Shown here in pieces: positions 10,001 to 21,137 of a stretch of 64,000 bases of DNA. Origin of the DNA: Lepraria neglecta. Lineage: Eukaryota; Ascomycota; Lecanoromycetes; Lecanorales; Stereocaulaceae. The stretch is taken from positions 2,418,001 through 2,482,000 of the forward strand of contig CM065647.1 of the NCBI GenBank assembly GCA_033220425.1, given 5' to 3'. The notes under the pieces were generated by a model. The model saw nothing but the letters and a program-made list of their open reading frames with translations, was not told the DNA's origin and ran no database searches. The position numbers were made by a program, and so were the translations under genes. Position 1 is the stretch's first letter, and each line of letters starts with the position of its first letter.

Positions 10001-13000
10001 AGACCTAGGTCAATATCTGCAAGACGATATTTGGAGGCCCCTAGAATTTGGGGCACAGCTCGTTCGCTATGCTATCATTCCTCCGACTGAGACGCAGCCC
10101 CGGACTAGAATCGTCTGGACGTGCCATCACGCTCTCTTTGACGGAGAATCAGTACCAATGCTACTAAATGCGGTAGCCAAAATGTATGACGGCGAGCCAC
10201 CTAGTCCTTCGATTGGTCCGCTCAATAACTTTGTCAAATACACGCAAACCTTGGACAAAGAAGCAGCTGCCAAGTGGTGGAGAAATTTGTTTGATCCGAT
10301 CGAGCCTGTTATTTTCCCTGAGCTTCCCCATCCTAAATACAGGCCGCGGCCCTCTTCAGAGCTTCGGAAACACATTCAATTTACGCGAAAGCTCGGGTCG
10401 AGCTTCACAACAGCGACTTTACTGAGAGCAGCTTGGGCTCTCACAATGGTCAATGTCTCTCAAACATGGAATGTCACAATTGGCGTGACCTTGGCGGGAA
10501 GGACTGCTCCTGTACGGAACATTGAGAGCGTTATCGGTCCCACCTTCGTAACTTTACCGACCCGGTCGTTTTGCGACGAAGACGCCAGCGTTCTAGATTA
10601 CCTCCGAGGAACTCAGTCAGCCATCATTGAAATGATACCTTTTGAGCATACCGGGATGCAGGAAATTGCGTCTTTCAGTGACCGTTGCAACCAAGCATGT
10701 CAATTCCAAAATATCCTGCTGATTCAAACGCCAGACGATGTTAGCTACGAGAGGCTTTTCAAGTTTGACCATACTACTGGCGGCCTTGGCAGGTTCAACA
10801 GCCACGCGCTAATGGTTCTGGTGTACACGAGGCCACACGGTATTGATGTAGCCTTTAGCTATGATGGCAACATCGTCGATAACGATCGCATTCGGGACCT
10901 CGCCTATCGTTTTGAGCATTTCATACACATCTTGTGTCTCGAGGAAGACAATCGCTCGTTGCGGTCGATCCTTGCCACTCAGGTCGAGACAGAGAGGTCT
11001 CTACACATGCTTGAAATGGATACTCAAGAGAGTGCTGTTGCCGAAGAAAAGGCTCAAAAAGATGCTCCCAAAGGTCAAAGAGATCTTGTAATGGAAAAAC
11101 GCTTAGCCTCGATGTGGGTTGAGATATTGCAACTGTCTGATAACGATATGGTTCTTGCAGATGATGAGTTCGTCAAAACATATGGTGGTAACTCCCTTTC
11201 GAGTATTAAGCTGGCCCAAGCTTGCCGGAGTAACGGCATTCTTCTGTCCGTGAAGGATATCTTCCAATATCCCCGGCTCGACAGTATGGCAAAGGTAGCC
11301 AAGCTCATGGTAGCCGACGAAAACAAGAATGACTCAATCGCACCATATTCTCTCATAGGCCAGGAGAGTCTATCTTACACTTCGGATGGCAGTGCTGACA
11401 TTTCATTGTTGAAGAATGAGGCCGCAGCTGCCTGTGAGATATCTGTTGACTCAATCGTGGACGTATATCCGGCGACTCCCTTGCAGGAAGGGTTTTTGAC
11501 CTTGTCAATGACACATCCTGGATCGTACATCTCGACAATCGTTTACGAGCTCGCAAAAGATATCGACCTGACGCGATTTTACGTTTCACTTGGTCATGTC
11601 TACAAGGAAGTGGAGGTATTGCGCACTCGCATTGCTCAACTCGGAGTCGAGCAGCGCAGTTTCCAAATAGTTCTATCAAGCCCGCTTCGCCTGGAGCATC
11701 TCCAAGGTTTAAACGATTACTTCGCCAAAAGTAAGACGGCGTTAATGAGCTTTGGAACCCAACTGACCCGGTTTGCGATTATCAAAGACAATGATCGCAA
11801 AGCCACTTTCTTTGGCTTGCAGATGCACCATTCTACGTACGATGGCTGGTCAATGGGTATGCTTCTGAATCGGGTTTTCGATAAGTATGTCGACACCAAT
11901 TCTGCTCCGCAGAACTCCCCGGCGAACAGATTCATCAAGGTACTTCTATCGCAAAACTCCTCCAGTGCCCAGGACTTTTGGTTATCAAAATTGCAAGGAG
12001 CTGCGCCTTCTGCGTTCCCGGAGGGCCTGAAGTTAAGCCTCAATGACGGCAAGCAATTAACAGAAGAAAGAACGTTACAGCTGCCTGATCTGACAGGATC
12101 TGGTATCCGAACCTCAACAGTTCTTCGTGCAGCTTGGGCCTGGCTTATTAGTATGTATACCAACAATCATGATGTTGTCTTCGGGGAGACATTCTCGGGA
12201 AGAAATATTCCTATGGATGGCATCAATGAGTTGATAGCCCCTACGGTGACGACCGTCCCAATGCGCATTACAATAGATGGGGAAGAGAAAGCAGAAAGTT
12301 TCCTCCGCCGGGTACAGAACCTCTCTGATGATCTGACAGAGCACGAGCACTTCGGTCTCCAGTCTATCAGAAAGATTGCCCCAGAAGCTTGCGACTTTCA
12401 GAATCTGCTTGTCATCCAGCCATCCAGCAATTCGAAGGATTACAGCAGTCTTTGGGTTTCTGAGGTTCATGGAGACACTTCGAAGTTCCTGACCTACCCT
12501 CTTGTCGTCCAGTGTAATCTTGGAGAAGACAATGACTCAGCTCAGACTACATTGACCTTCGATGAGTCTCATGTACATCCTTCCCAAGCTAGCAGAATCC
12601 TGGCGCTGTTTCAGACTCTGGTCCTAAAACTGCATGAAAGAAGTAGCGCTTTCATGAAAGAAATAGAGGTTGTGGGACTTGAAGGTACCTCGGAAATCAC
12701 GCAGCAAATACAGAGAAGAGCAGCGCCTGTCTGTGTGAACGAGCTCCTTCATGATCTTGTGCTGAAGCGTTCTCGCGTGATGGATGCCAAAAGCGCCGTA
12801 GAGTCAGCATGGGAAGGAGAGCTAAGCTACAGCGAATTGGTTTCTCTGGCCACCAGACTGTCTACGCACCTTCATGGTCTCGGGGCAAGACCTGGCAAGA
12901 CTATACCCATATCTTTCGACAAAAGTATCTGGGCAATCGTGGCAATGCTTTCTGTGCTCTTCACTGGGGCTGCTTTCGTTCCAATTGACCCGGCACTTCC

Positions 13001-16000
13001 AAAAGCTCGCCGCGAGCTACTAATATCTCGAATCGCTCCTCCGATGGTCATTACAAGCTTAAAACACAAAATGCTGTTTGAATCTTCTGTGATCATCTGT
13101 GACCGCTTGTCGATTGAGAGTCTTCCGGACTTCACTGAAAATGGGAGAGAATCTTTCGAGAATCCGTCGGTGGAAGACCCAGCATATGTACTCTTTACTT
13201 CCGGTAGTACAGGGCTACCCAAAGGCGTCGTTATTCCCCATCGAGCAGTATGCTCATCCATCTTCGCACATGGGAGTGCTATGCACTTCAATTCGAAAAC
13301 CAGAGCGTTGCAGTTCTGTTCGTATACCTTCGACGTCATGATTGCAGAGATCTTTACCACGCTCTGTTTTGGTGGGACAGTCTGCGTTCCTTCTCCTAAT
13401 GGCCGCTTGAATGACCTGGCTGGCGAGGTCAACACTCTTCGAGTAAATTGGGCATTCCTTACGCCTACTGTGGCAAGACTCCTGGATCCTGCTTCGATCT
13501 CTACCATCGAAACGCTTGTACTGGGTGGTGAAGAAGTCCGGACCGACGACGTTGATCATTGGTGTCAGACACCTATTCGTTTGATGAATGGGTTTGGACC
13601 AACGGAAGCTAGTGTTTTTTGCGTCACTCGAGAAATCAATTCGTCTAAGTCTGCGAAGATCATCGGTGAGCCTATCGGATGCTGGGCATTCGTTGTGGAT
13701 CCAAAGAACTACAACCGACTACTTCCGCTGGGAGCACCTGGTGAATTGCTTGTTTGTGGCCCAGTGGTCGGGACTGGCTACCTAAGTGACGTAGAGGCAA
13801 CGAAGCAGGCATTCGTGTCCCAGCCAGCCTGGGCATCAGAAGTTTTCTCGAAAGGCTCTGTGCCGCACAGCTTCTACAAGACTGGAGACTTGGCGCGGTA
13901 CGACACTTATGGATCGCTGTACTATCACGGTCGGAAAGATACTCAAATCAAAGTCAGAGGTCAGCGTATCGAGCTAGGCGAAGTCGAACGTAGGATTCAA
14001 GATAATCCGCAGATTGACAACGCCGTTGTATGCGTGCCAAAAAATGGTAGTTTTGCTTCAGGTACCAGACTGGTTGGGGTCGCGTCGCTCAAGTCCCCTG
14101 GACCGTCAAGAAGGAACAATTCGCTGTTGGAGCTGCTAGACGCAGGAGTATCCAGAGAGTATATTGCTCAGCTCAAAGAGCATTGCACCCAGCATTTGCC
14201 CGCTTACGCGGTCCCTAATCTCTGGGTACTGATCAATGCTGTCCCACTATCTTCAGCCAGTAAAACAGATCGTCGAACCGTTTCGATGTGGCTTGAAACC
14301 CTTAACGGGGATGAGTATGGAAAGATCATTTCAATGAATGAAAGCGGTGGCGCCCTTGGACCCAAGCCAGAAACTGCGTTGGAGCATCGACTGGCGAACG
14401 TCTGGAGCACCGTTCTGAACATACCGTTGGCAGATTTGCTCACAAATAAGTCTTTTTGGGCCTATGGCGGTGACTCGGTATGTTTCACGTACGCTATTTA
14501 AATAGTATTGCTTCCTAACGTTTGTGTAGGTGTCCGCCATCAGGCTTGTCAAGAAATGCAAGGAGAGCAGCCTCTCTATCACCATCGAAAACTTGCTTTC
14601 TGCGCGCGGTATCTCGGAGCTTTCCCAGAACGCTGGCTCCCAGGAGCCCGGCAAAATCCTTCGTACTGATTGTACCACTCCCAGCATGAATGGAACGAAA
14701 GAGAGCAGCCTGCGTCTGCCAGTGGGTATAAGTCCAAGCGATGTGGAAAGCATCTCACCATGCACGCCAATGCAAGAGCACATGCTGGCCAACGAGGCTC
14801 AAGGCTTTTACCATCTGCAGATGAGATTTGACGTTGATTTAGCTGATGACCTTGACGTTTCGCGACTCGAAAAAGCATGGTATGAGGTGATGAACCGTCA
14901 CTCTGCCCTACGAATTGTTTTTGTAGGAGACGAAGAGCATCCTAAAAACCATAATCAAGCCATTCTACGAGCCCCGGCCGAAAAGTCATGCATATGGAAG
15001 GACCAGTCGTCAGAGTCGACACTTAATACCGCCCTCGTCCAAAACACGAATAGCTGGGAGAATAACGAGCCTTGGCATCATCTTACCCTTCAAAGGAATG
15101 ATTCAGGCCATATATCTCTGATACTCGAAATTTCCCATGCGATCACCGACGCTGTTAGTCTAGGCATCATCTTCAACGATCTTGCCCTCGCCTACGATGG
15201 ACGTTTACCTCGACTCCCTGCTGCACAATTCCCGGACTTCCTCGCTGAACTTCGGCGTTCACAAATCGAAAGCTCCTTGTACTGGCGGGACTACCTTTCC
15301 GGCGCAAAGCCATGCTTACTCACTACAGACAGCATGCTATCGCCCTCGCAGATCCAGCTACTCCACACGCCTCTGTCGCATCCTGGCACGTACCACATTA
15401 TTCCGTTTTGTAAGCGCGCAGGCATCTCCGTCTCGCACTTCTTTCAGATCGCGTGGGCACTGCTCCTCCGCTCCTATCTTGATTCTCAGGAGGACGTCTC
15501 CTTTGGCTATGTAACCTCAAATCGTGATGCGGATCTTGAGGGCGTGGAAAGCATCGTAGGCCCGCTACTGTGCACGCTGGTGTGCCGCCAGCAGCTACCA
15601 GACTCAAAACTATTGAGGGATTCTCTCACTGCTGTCAGAGATGATGCTGTTAATAGCATGAGCAAGCGCTACTGTGATATGCAGCGCATTGAGGCGGAGC
15701 TTGGATTGAGTGGAAAGGGGCTGTTTAATACGATGGTCAACTTCCGGTACGTCATACACACCCTTACATTCTGCATGGAATTTTGGCTGATTTATACCCT
15801 TCTCTAGGAGATATTCGAGACCCCCAACCGAGGCTGAGAAACCGAGTATCTCTTTTATCTACCGTGATGGTCTTGATCCTTGGGCTTACGACCTACTGCT
15901 GACAATTAATGAGGTGGATAGTGACTTTGAAATGCAGCTTGTCTATCCTAGCACGTCCATGAGTAAAGAGAGCGCGAATAGGTTGGCTAGAAAGTTGGAG

Positions 16001-16096
16001 ATGGTTATGGATGTAGTTATCGAGAAAGTAGAGCACGACGAGGGGTTAAAGACAGTAGGCGACGTAATTAGAATTATTAGAAGTAAGATAGACTAA
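7074..16096 (+). CDS. Non-ribosomal peptide synthetase, (partial C)-A-T-C-T-C-A-T-C(T)
   Basis: Five exons: 7074-7496, 7550-9662, 9721-14477, 14530-15746 and 15808-16096, giving 2932 residues; all introns are short GT-AG and in phase. Order by residue: truncated C half without an HHxxxDG (1-about 200); A1 (about 215-725, FTSGTSGNPKAVV near 369); T1 (carrier Ser783, GGTS); C1 (about 848-1270, H981-H-A-L-F-D-G); T2 (Ser1337, GGNS); C2 (H1548-H-S-T-Y-D-G); A2 (about 1843-2385, FTSGSTGLPKG near 2003); T3 (Ser2431, GGDS); terminal C (S2633-H-A-I-T-D-A-V-S..D2648), which fits the SHxxxDxxS(6)D pattern of fungal cyclising C(T) domains. T2 directly follows C1, so one module lacks its own A domain. 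There is no thioesterase or reductase. Known chemistry: A domains adenylate amino acids, C domains join them on T arms. Neighbouring genes suggest that one substrate is a methylproline. The product is unknown; a cyclic di- or tripeptide is my inference. Confidence 0.95.
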
Positions 16097-16810
16097 GGTA
16101 AGAGATGGGTAAGGTATATATACCTTACAAATAAGATTGAATCATATTAGACTTCTAGACATACTACCTTATATTTTATATACAGCTAAAGTAAGAGATC
16201 TAAATGTAAGATACGTCGGCAAATGGAAACACCCTTTTACGGGTTCTCGGGGCCGGCCTAGGGCTAGAAGGGCCCTTCGTCAGGCCGATAAACTGCAGAC
16301 CCACTAACGGATGCTTAGTCAGCGGTTTCCGATTATAGCCAACTTTCTGATCTTAGAGAGTTTATAATAGTAACCTAGTGTTTCAAGATTAAGTGCTGTG
16401 CAGCCACCAAACCTGAGCGAGCTTCGACTGAGCTGGGGGCAGATTTCTGTTGTCTTGAGCCGCCAAGAGGATCTGCGACAGCTTCAACGGCTCTCTGAAC
16501 ACGAACTTCCTCGCTCTTCAGCGTTTCAAACTGGTACGGAATGAGATCTCAGCTCCGTCTTAATGTCATTATGTCTACATGAACCAAGCCCGCTCTGGTT
16601 CAAATCAAGCTCAACATGTGTTGCACATAGATCACTACAAGGCTGATTGTCCAACCATCTGACATGTTCTCCTCGTGGAAGCTCCGCAATTTCGCTCATT
16701 TCCCTTCTCCCAACAACACAATTGAGGCCCATGCGCTACCTTGAGTCCTCCCAAGATCGTGTCTTGAGTTCTACAGGCTATCTCTGCACACATCCCTGAT
16801 TCCGAACCAG
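16097..16810. other. AT-rich 3' flank of the NRPS and MED18 promoter
   Basis: No gene is supported. The first 120 bases are AT-rich with repeated TAAG/CTTA words, followed by a GC-rich patch near 16240-16290 with short inverted words. The last 100 bases serve as the MED18 promoter. This is the right edge of the biosynthetic cluster. Confidence 0.4.
16108..16127. repeat. 20-bp perfect palindrome after the NRPS stop codon
   Basis: A perfect inverted repeat (GTAAGGTATA and its complement) begins 12 bases after the NRPS stop. It could form a hairpin in the 3' UTR or be a TA-rich transcript-end signal; the function is not known. Confidence 0.5.
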
Positions 16811-17761
16811 ATGCACGAACTCCTCCTTTTCGGCCAAGTTCAGGCCTCTCGCCATGACCAGGTTCTCAACATCCTCGCCGGATTCGCAGCCATGCAGCCA
16901 GTCCCATTTCTCGAAAACCACCTCATCTTCAAGCCTAAAAGGCTATCTGGCCCAGCGAGACCTGTGCAAGTAGGAGGCGCCCAGGACATTCAGAAAAGTC
17001 AGCAGGCTCTACAGGCCCAGGCGCAGGGAGATCTATTCTACATGCAGCTGGTTACAGATGTGGCCGATACAGCTTCAACGGCACAGACTGAGGAGGATCA
17101 AGATGCAGCCATGAATGATAACGAGGAGAATGGAACCAACATGACTGAAGTGTGCCATGATACCGGATTTTGTTCCTGTGGCTGACGTTTTGCCGCAGGA
17201 CGGCAAGATAACTGCACACGCTCCAGATGCAGAAGTTAGAGGCCGAGCAGCCAAAACCGACAAATGGACTCTCCAGTTTCGTGACCTTCCCGAAGTTGCT
17301 CGACAGCGTCCGGTAACCTCACGGCTCATTGCTGACATCCCAATAATATCTGGCAATCCTATGCAGTTCATGTCTGCGCTCGACTACACGTGTGTAAATC
17401 CCTCCCTTTCCGTAAATTCCACAGCTACTAATGGCCTTCTCAAAGACACACAGCTACATACCTCCTCTCCGGCCACCGTTTCACGCACCTCTCAACCTCC
17501 CTGTTGTTCTACCGTCTCCTCCTGCCTTCAACTCCAACGGAGCAAGCCTCTAATCCCTCAAAACTCGACATCTCTCAGGCTCGCCTCCTCGATCCGTCGG
17601 GTACGTACATCTTACAGGCAGCAGTGCGGGTACCAGATGGGTCCAAGGTAGAGACAATGAGTAAGGGGGTCAATGAATTGCTCAGCCTGAAAGAGACACT
17701 CAAGGGAGTCGTAGAGTTGGAAATGGGAGAGCGATTGGCTCTGGATACGCGGGTGCGGTAG
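16811..17761 (+). CDS. med18: Mediator complex subunit 18
   Basis: Three exons: 16811-17149, 17199-17391 and 17454-17761, giving 279 residues. The first intron (49 nt) has a CTGAC branch point and CGCAG acceptor; the second has CTAAT and CACAG. The start MHELLLFGQV..SRHDQVLNILAGFAAMQP is the hallmark N-terminus of fungal MED18 (Srb5), and KWTLQFRDLPE with the later STYLLSGHRF match the core beta-barrel. MED18 is a head-module subunit of the Mediator coactivator and works with MED20 in transcription initiation and termination in the nucleus. An acidic, variable linker (about residues 80-112) precedes the core, as in relatives. It is a housekeeping gene that bounds the biosynthetic cluster. Confidence 0.9.
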
Positions 17762-18324
17762 TGACGGCGAGATTGTTTGGAATGGCTATGAATGCATGCC
17801 ATTAGTATCGAGAACATAACAGCTGAAAGAGGAGACGAAATATGACTCATGCATAATCTCAAACTTGGAGTGTATGGAGGAAGCTTATTCGGCGCCTCAT
17901 GGCATTTTTACAAATTCTTTCCACAAGGCAGACTCCTGGACTTATGCAAGGCAACGGCGCGGCCAGTCATCAGATATATTCGAACAGCCACATTCCGGCT
18001 ATTATTACACACTATTGGCCCAGGATGACAGAAAGAATAGGACGTATTTCCGCATCATTCCGTAATCTTGTCAATTTGTGAGCATCTTTAGGTCAGCCAC
18101 ATTCCACCCAAACACTCCGTTCCTTTTATTGTCGTCCGGGGAAACGTGCAAGGAATACCTTATAATTATATATCCAGGGGCTTGCAACCCTGAAGAGCTG
18201 GTTACGAGACAGAGCGCGGCATCTGCGTCTGTTCTACCTCACTGCAGTCAACGACCCCGTCAACGTCCATTTGCCTTTCTCTTGGAATTCACTTACGCAA
18301 ATTCCCCTCATAGTGGCAATTACA
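17762..18324. other. Intergenic, nothing supported
   Basis: Small open frames here have no recognisable motif or splice logic. The stretch probably contains only the MED18 3' end and the promoter of the lectin-like gene. Confidence 0.4.
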
Positions 18325-18870
18325 ATGCTTCGCATCCCTCTTTCGATAGCATTGGCTCTGGTTGCCGCCGCTTCTGCTGCACAGCGTTAAAGCTCCCAAA
18401 CGGCGTGTCCGGTGCCAGCGTCGAAGGTTCAGACGGAACCACGTTGATCTACTATCAAGACTCCGACGCCTCGATACACCAATTGAAAGGGCCGAGCCCT
18501 CCAGTCGAGGGGGTGAATTACACAGATTCCACTATCGCAGCGGCCGGGGTGGCATTAGCAGACACGCTCTTAGCAGTGACGGACCTAAGCAACGGGAAGT
18601 TGACTGATGTTCTCCTCCGTCGCGCAGATCCGTTTGTACTATTTCAGCCCCAGCCACCAGCTCAACGAGTTGGGTCAAGACAATGGGCGGCCTTGGTACA
18701 ATGGCGCTTTGAACTCTTATAGTTTCATTTCCGAGACGGGCTCGAGGATTCTATATGCGATGGGTGGGACTGGCAAACCTAGAGTGGGATTCAAGAAATC
18801 GAGTACGATTCTGAGCGAGGCTGCTTATGACTTGCCGACCTCGCCGGCGTGGACTTTACTTACTTATTGA
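18325..18870 (+). CDS. Small secreted fucose-specific-lectin-like protein
   Basis: Proposed exons: 18325-18385, 18427-18575 and 18628-18870, giving 150 residues. It starts with a clear signal peptide (MLRIPLSIALALVAAASA). TTLIYYQDSDASIHQL and IRLYYFSPSHQLNELGQDNG are two copies of the blade motif of AAL-type fungal fucose lectins (xRVYYQD..g.I.EL). Full-length relatives have six blades and about 310 residues, so this one is short. The second intron (52 nt, CTGA, CGCAG) is convincing. The first, only 41 nt with a GTTAAA donor, is weak. Without it the signal peptide and body are in different frames, and LPNGVSGASVEG just upstream of the acceptor looks like blade sequence. It may therefore be a frameshifted remnant instead. 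Confidence 0.5.
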
Positions 18871-21137
18871 ATCTTCGTTGTCGTGTATGTTTTACAGGTT
18901 GTGTTTGTTATGTGGGGGCGGTGTGGATGATATAGGGGTTGATGGCAAATATGAGGCTGGTAAGGGGCTGAATTACTTGTGAGACTATGCTGTGTGAGAC
19001 GCTATACCTAATCGAGAGCTTGTTCTTTCTTCTTGCTGGATATCGTGCGGACAATTGTGCTCTGATCATCACATATCGCAGCCGTGCCTTTCTCTCCACG
19101 TGGCGCAAATTCAGACACAACCTCCAGCATCGGCAACCATTTATTCTACAACTCTTCTCTCGAGATTTATTCTTGTCTCGCGAACTCTGCTCTAAGAAAA
19201 GCTCTTACGCTCTACACTCTGCTCTCGAGAGCCTGGCTTCTGGCAAACAACCTACTTGAAAGCAGTTGTTAATGCACTACACTCTGCTCCAAGTCAGCCT
19301 TTCATACCCTATCTCTTACTCCTGAGACTGGTGTTCTGGCTCATAATCTACGAGATCTAAGCGGCAAGGGCGGAGTACTCTACTCGAGAGCAGTATCGAT
19401 CGTCAAATCCTCAGCTCAGGAGCTGCAGTAATATAGAGTTTTCTGCCTTCGAAGAGCCAAAGTAGCAATTTCTTTGAAGGCAAGGAGCCAAAAGTTGAAT
19501 ACGATTTGTGAAGTCTAAGCGGCTTGAGAATATAGGTCGACCCACGTCCAATTCAAAATAATCTACCGATGAAAATCGCATTTTGCTCGTCTACAAGGCT
19601 GCTCATCATTATCTCTAGCTTGAAATTCATTTACATGTGTGTGCTTAGCGTGTGACACGAGAATCAAAGATAACAATCCCCATCACGTCTACTTACCAAC
19701 TACCCTCTTTCATCACTTCACCAACATTCCACCCCCCTAGCACTAATTTCCTCCAATTCTCCCAATTTCCAACTTTCGTTCCTTCCCCCTTCCCCCCTTT
19801 CCTCCGACTTCTCCTCCGCTGCTCCCGCTGTTTCCCCACCCCACCCACTTCTCCCAACTTCGATTTCTCCCCTTTGCCCGTTCTCTCTTCCTCATCTGCA
19901 GCATCTCATCCAGTAGTAGCTGGCGCTTCTTCGCTCAGTTCCTCGAGAGTGATGAACTTGGCGAACGTGTCTTGCATTTCGGTAACGAGGGAGATCGGAC
20001 CATGCTTGCGCGCCTAATAGAGGATTGCGATGACTGTCTTGTTGCGATCCTCGAGCTTAGTATTCTCAAGGGCTTCGGCGTTTCCTTCGGCTTCGTCAGA
20101 TGCGTGTGCTGTTTCTATTGGAATACCTGCTAAGATGGGACGTTCTGTGCACTTTCAATCGCAAAGTAGGATAAGGATTTTTAAGCGACGGGCCTTCGAA
20201 AGGAAGCTAAGCATTCCATTGTCGTTTGATGTACGAGATCATTTTCTTTCCCTTGCCGGTATGCCGCGGTGCCAACTTATGGGTCTTCTGGAGAGCGCGG
20301 CAGTACGCTTTGACCTCAATAGACAGAGTTTGTCCCAACAGTTTGGAGGTTTGCCGAGGAAAGTCGGTTCAGGTGTGCATGGAGAAAAGGCAGGCTTCTT
20401 CTCATGATACAACATGGACGGGCTAGTAGCCTTACTCAATTGACATTTGAGATACTACTTTAAATTTCTTGGAGGACAGCGAGGGCTCCTTCCCTCGGTG
20501 CGCATGCAAAATGTGGGATAAGGTACCATAGGTGAGCCATTGAGCAACTCCTCTCAGGGGTGGAAAGTCTTGGCACATGTGGGCAAAATCCCAAAGCAGC
20601 AGACAATTTTGCAGCTTGAGTCTCTACAAGTGTGCAGACATGTGTAAAAGATGGATTAAGACGTAGCATTGATGCTGGAATATAACCCTTACCATGTAGC
20701 GTGACAAATACGACGATGTGTAAACAAAGGCCGAAAGGAGGCCTGCTGCCTCAATAACTGCTCTTTTTTAGGAAATGATGTTTCAAGATGTAATAAGTAA
20801 TGGACTATTACCCACCTGGAAAGGAAGGTGCATGTCTCAATACACCATTGAAAGGCTGAATGCTTTGGCAATAATCCCAACTGCTGGACTACTTGCCTGG
20901 CAATTCATGCTATACATATTGCTTAACAATCGAGTCTTCCATCTTTGTGCTCCTCAGCTGCAGGCCATAGCCGTTCGATCACTGCATTACACGGCTACGC
21001 AGCACTCCCAATCACCTGGCTCGTCTATCACTAACCACACTCCAATCAAGCCAAAGGGCTTCATTCCCCTGTGCTCTTGGCACAGTAGCCAAAGGACGTC
21101 CTCAGTGCTGACATAGACTAAACGTAGGCTTGAGCAA
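18871..21137. other. Gene-poor stretch with possible gene relic
   Basis: About 2.3 kb without a supported intact gene. 19020-19300 repeats the word CACTCTGCTC in a low-complexity setting, and 19690-19870 is strongly CT-rich. On the minus strand between about 20430 and 19880 there are protein-like stretches such as VKAYCRALQKTHKLAPRH and RNKTVIAILY..ARKHGPISLVTE. They are broken by stops and frame changes and look like a decayed gene of unknown family. Confidence 0.35.
19880..20430 (-). pseudogene. Decayed gene relic, unknown family
   Basis: On the minus strand two stretches of natural-looking protein (KGKKMISYIKRQWNA; then DEAEGNAEALENTKLEDRNK..SLVTEMQDTFAKFITLEEL) lie in different frames and are interrupted by several stops. 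Composition and helix-like periodicity suggest former coding sequence. I do not recognise the family; chance is possible. Confidence 0.22.

Noticed and set aside
17051-17150. A 100-nt intron in MED18 with GTTACA donor
   Set aside because: The donor is weak. The 49-nt intron 17150-17198 has a GTGTGC donor, CTGAC branch and CGCAG acceptor and keeps frame.
18601-18630. Second frameshift in the lectin-like gene
   Set aside because: A 52-nt intron 18576-18627 with a CTGA branch and CGCAG acceptor joins the two frames exactly.
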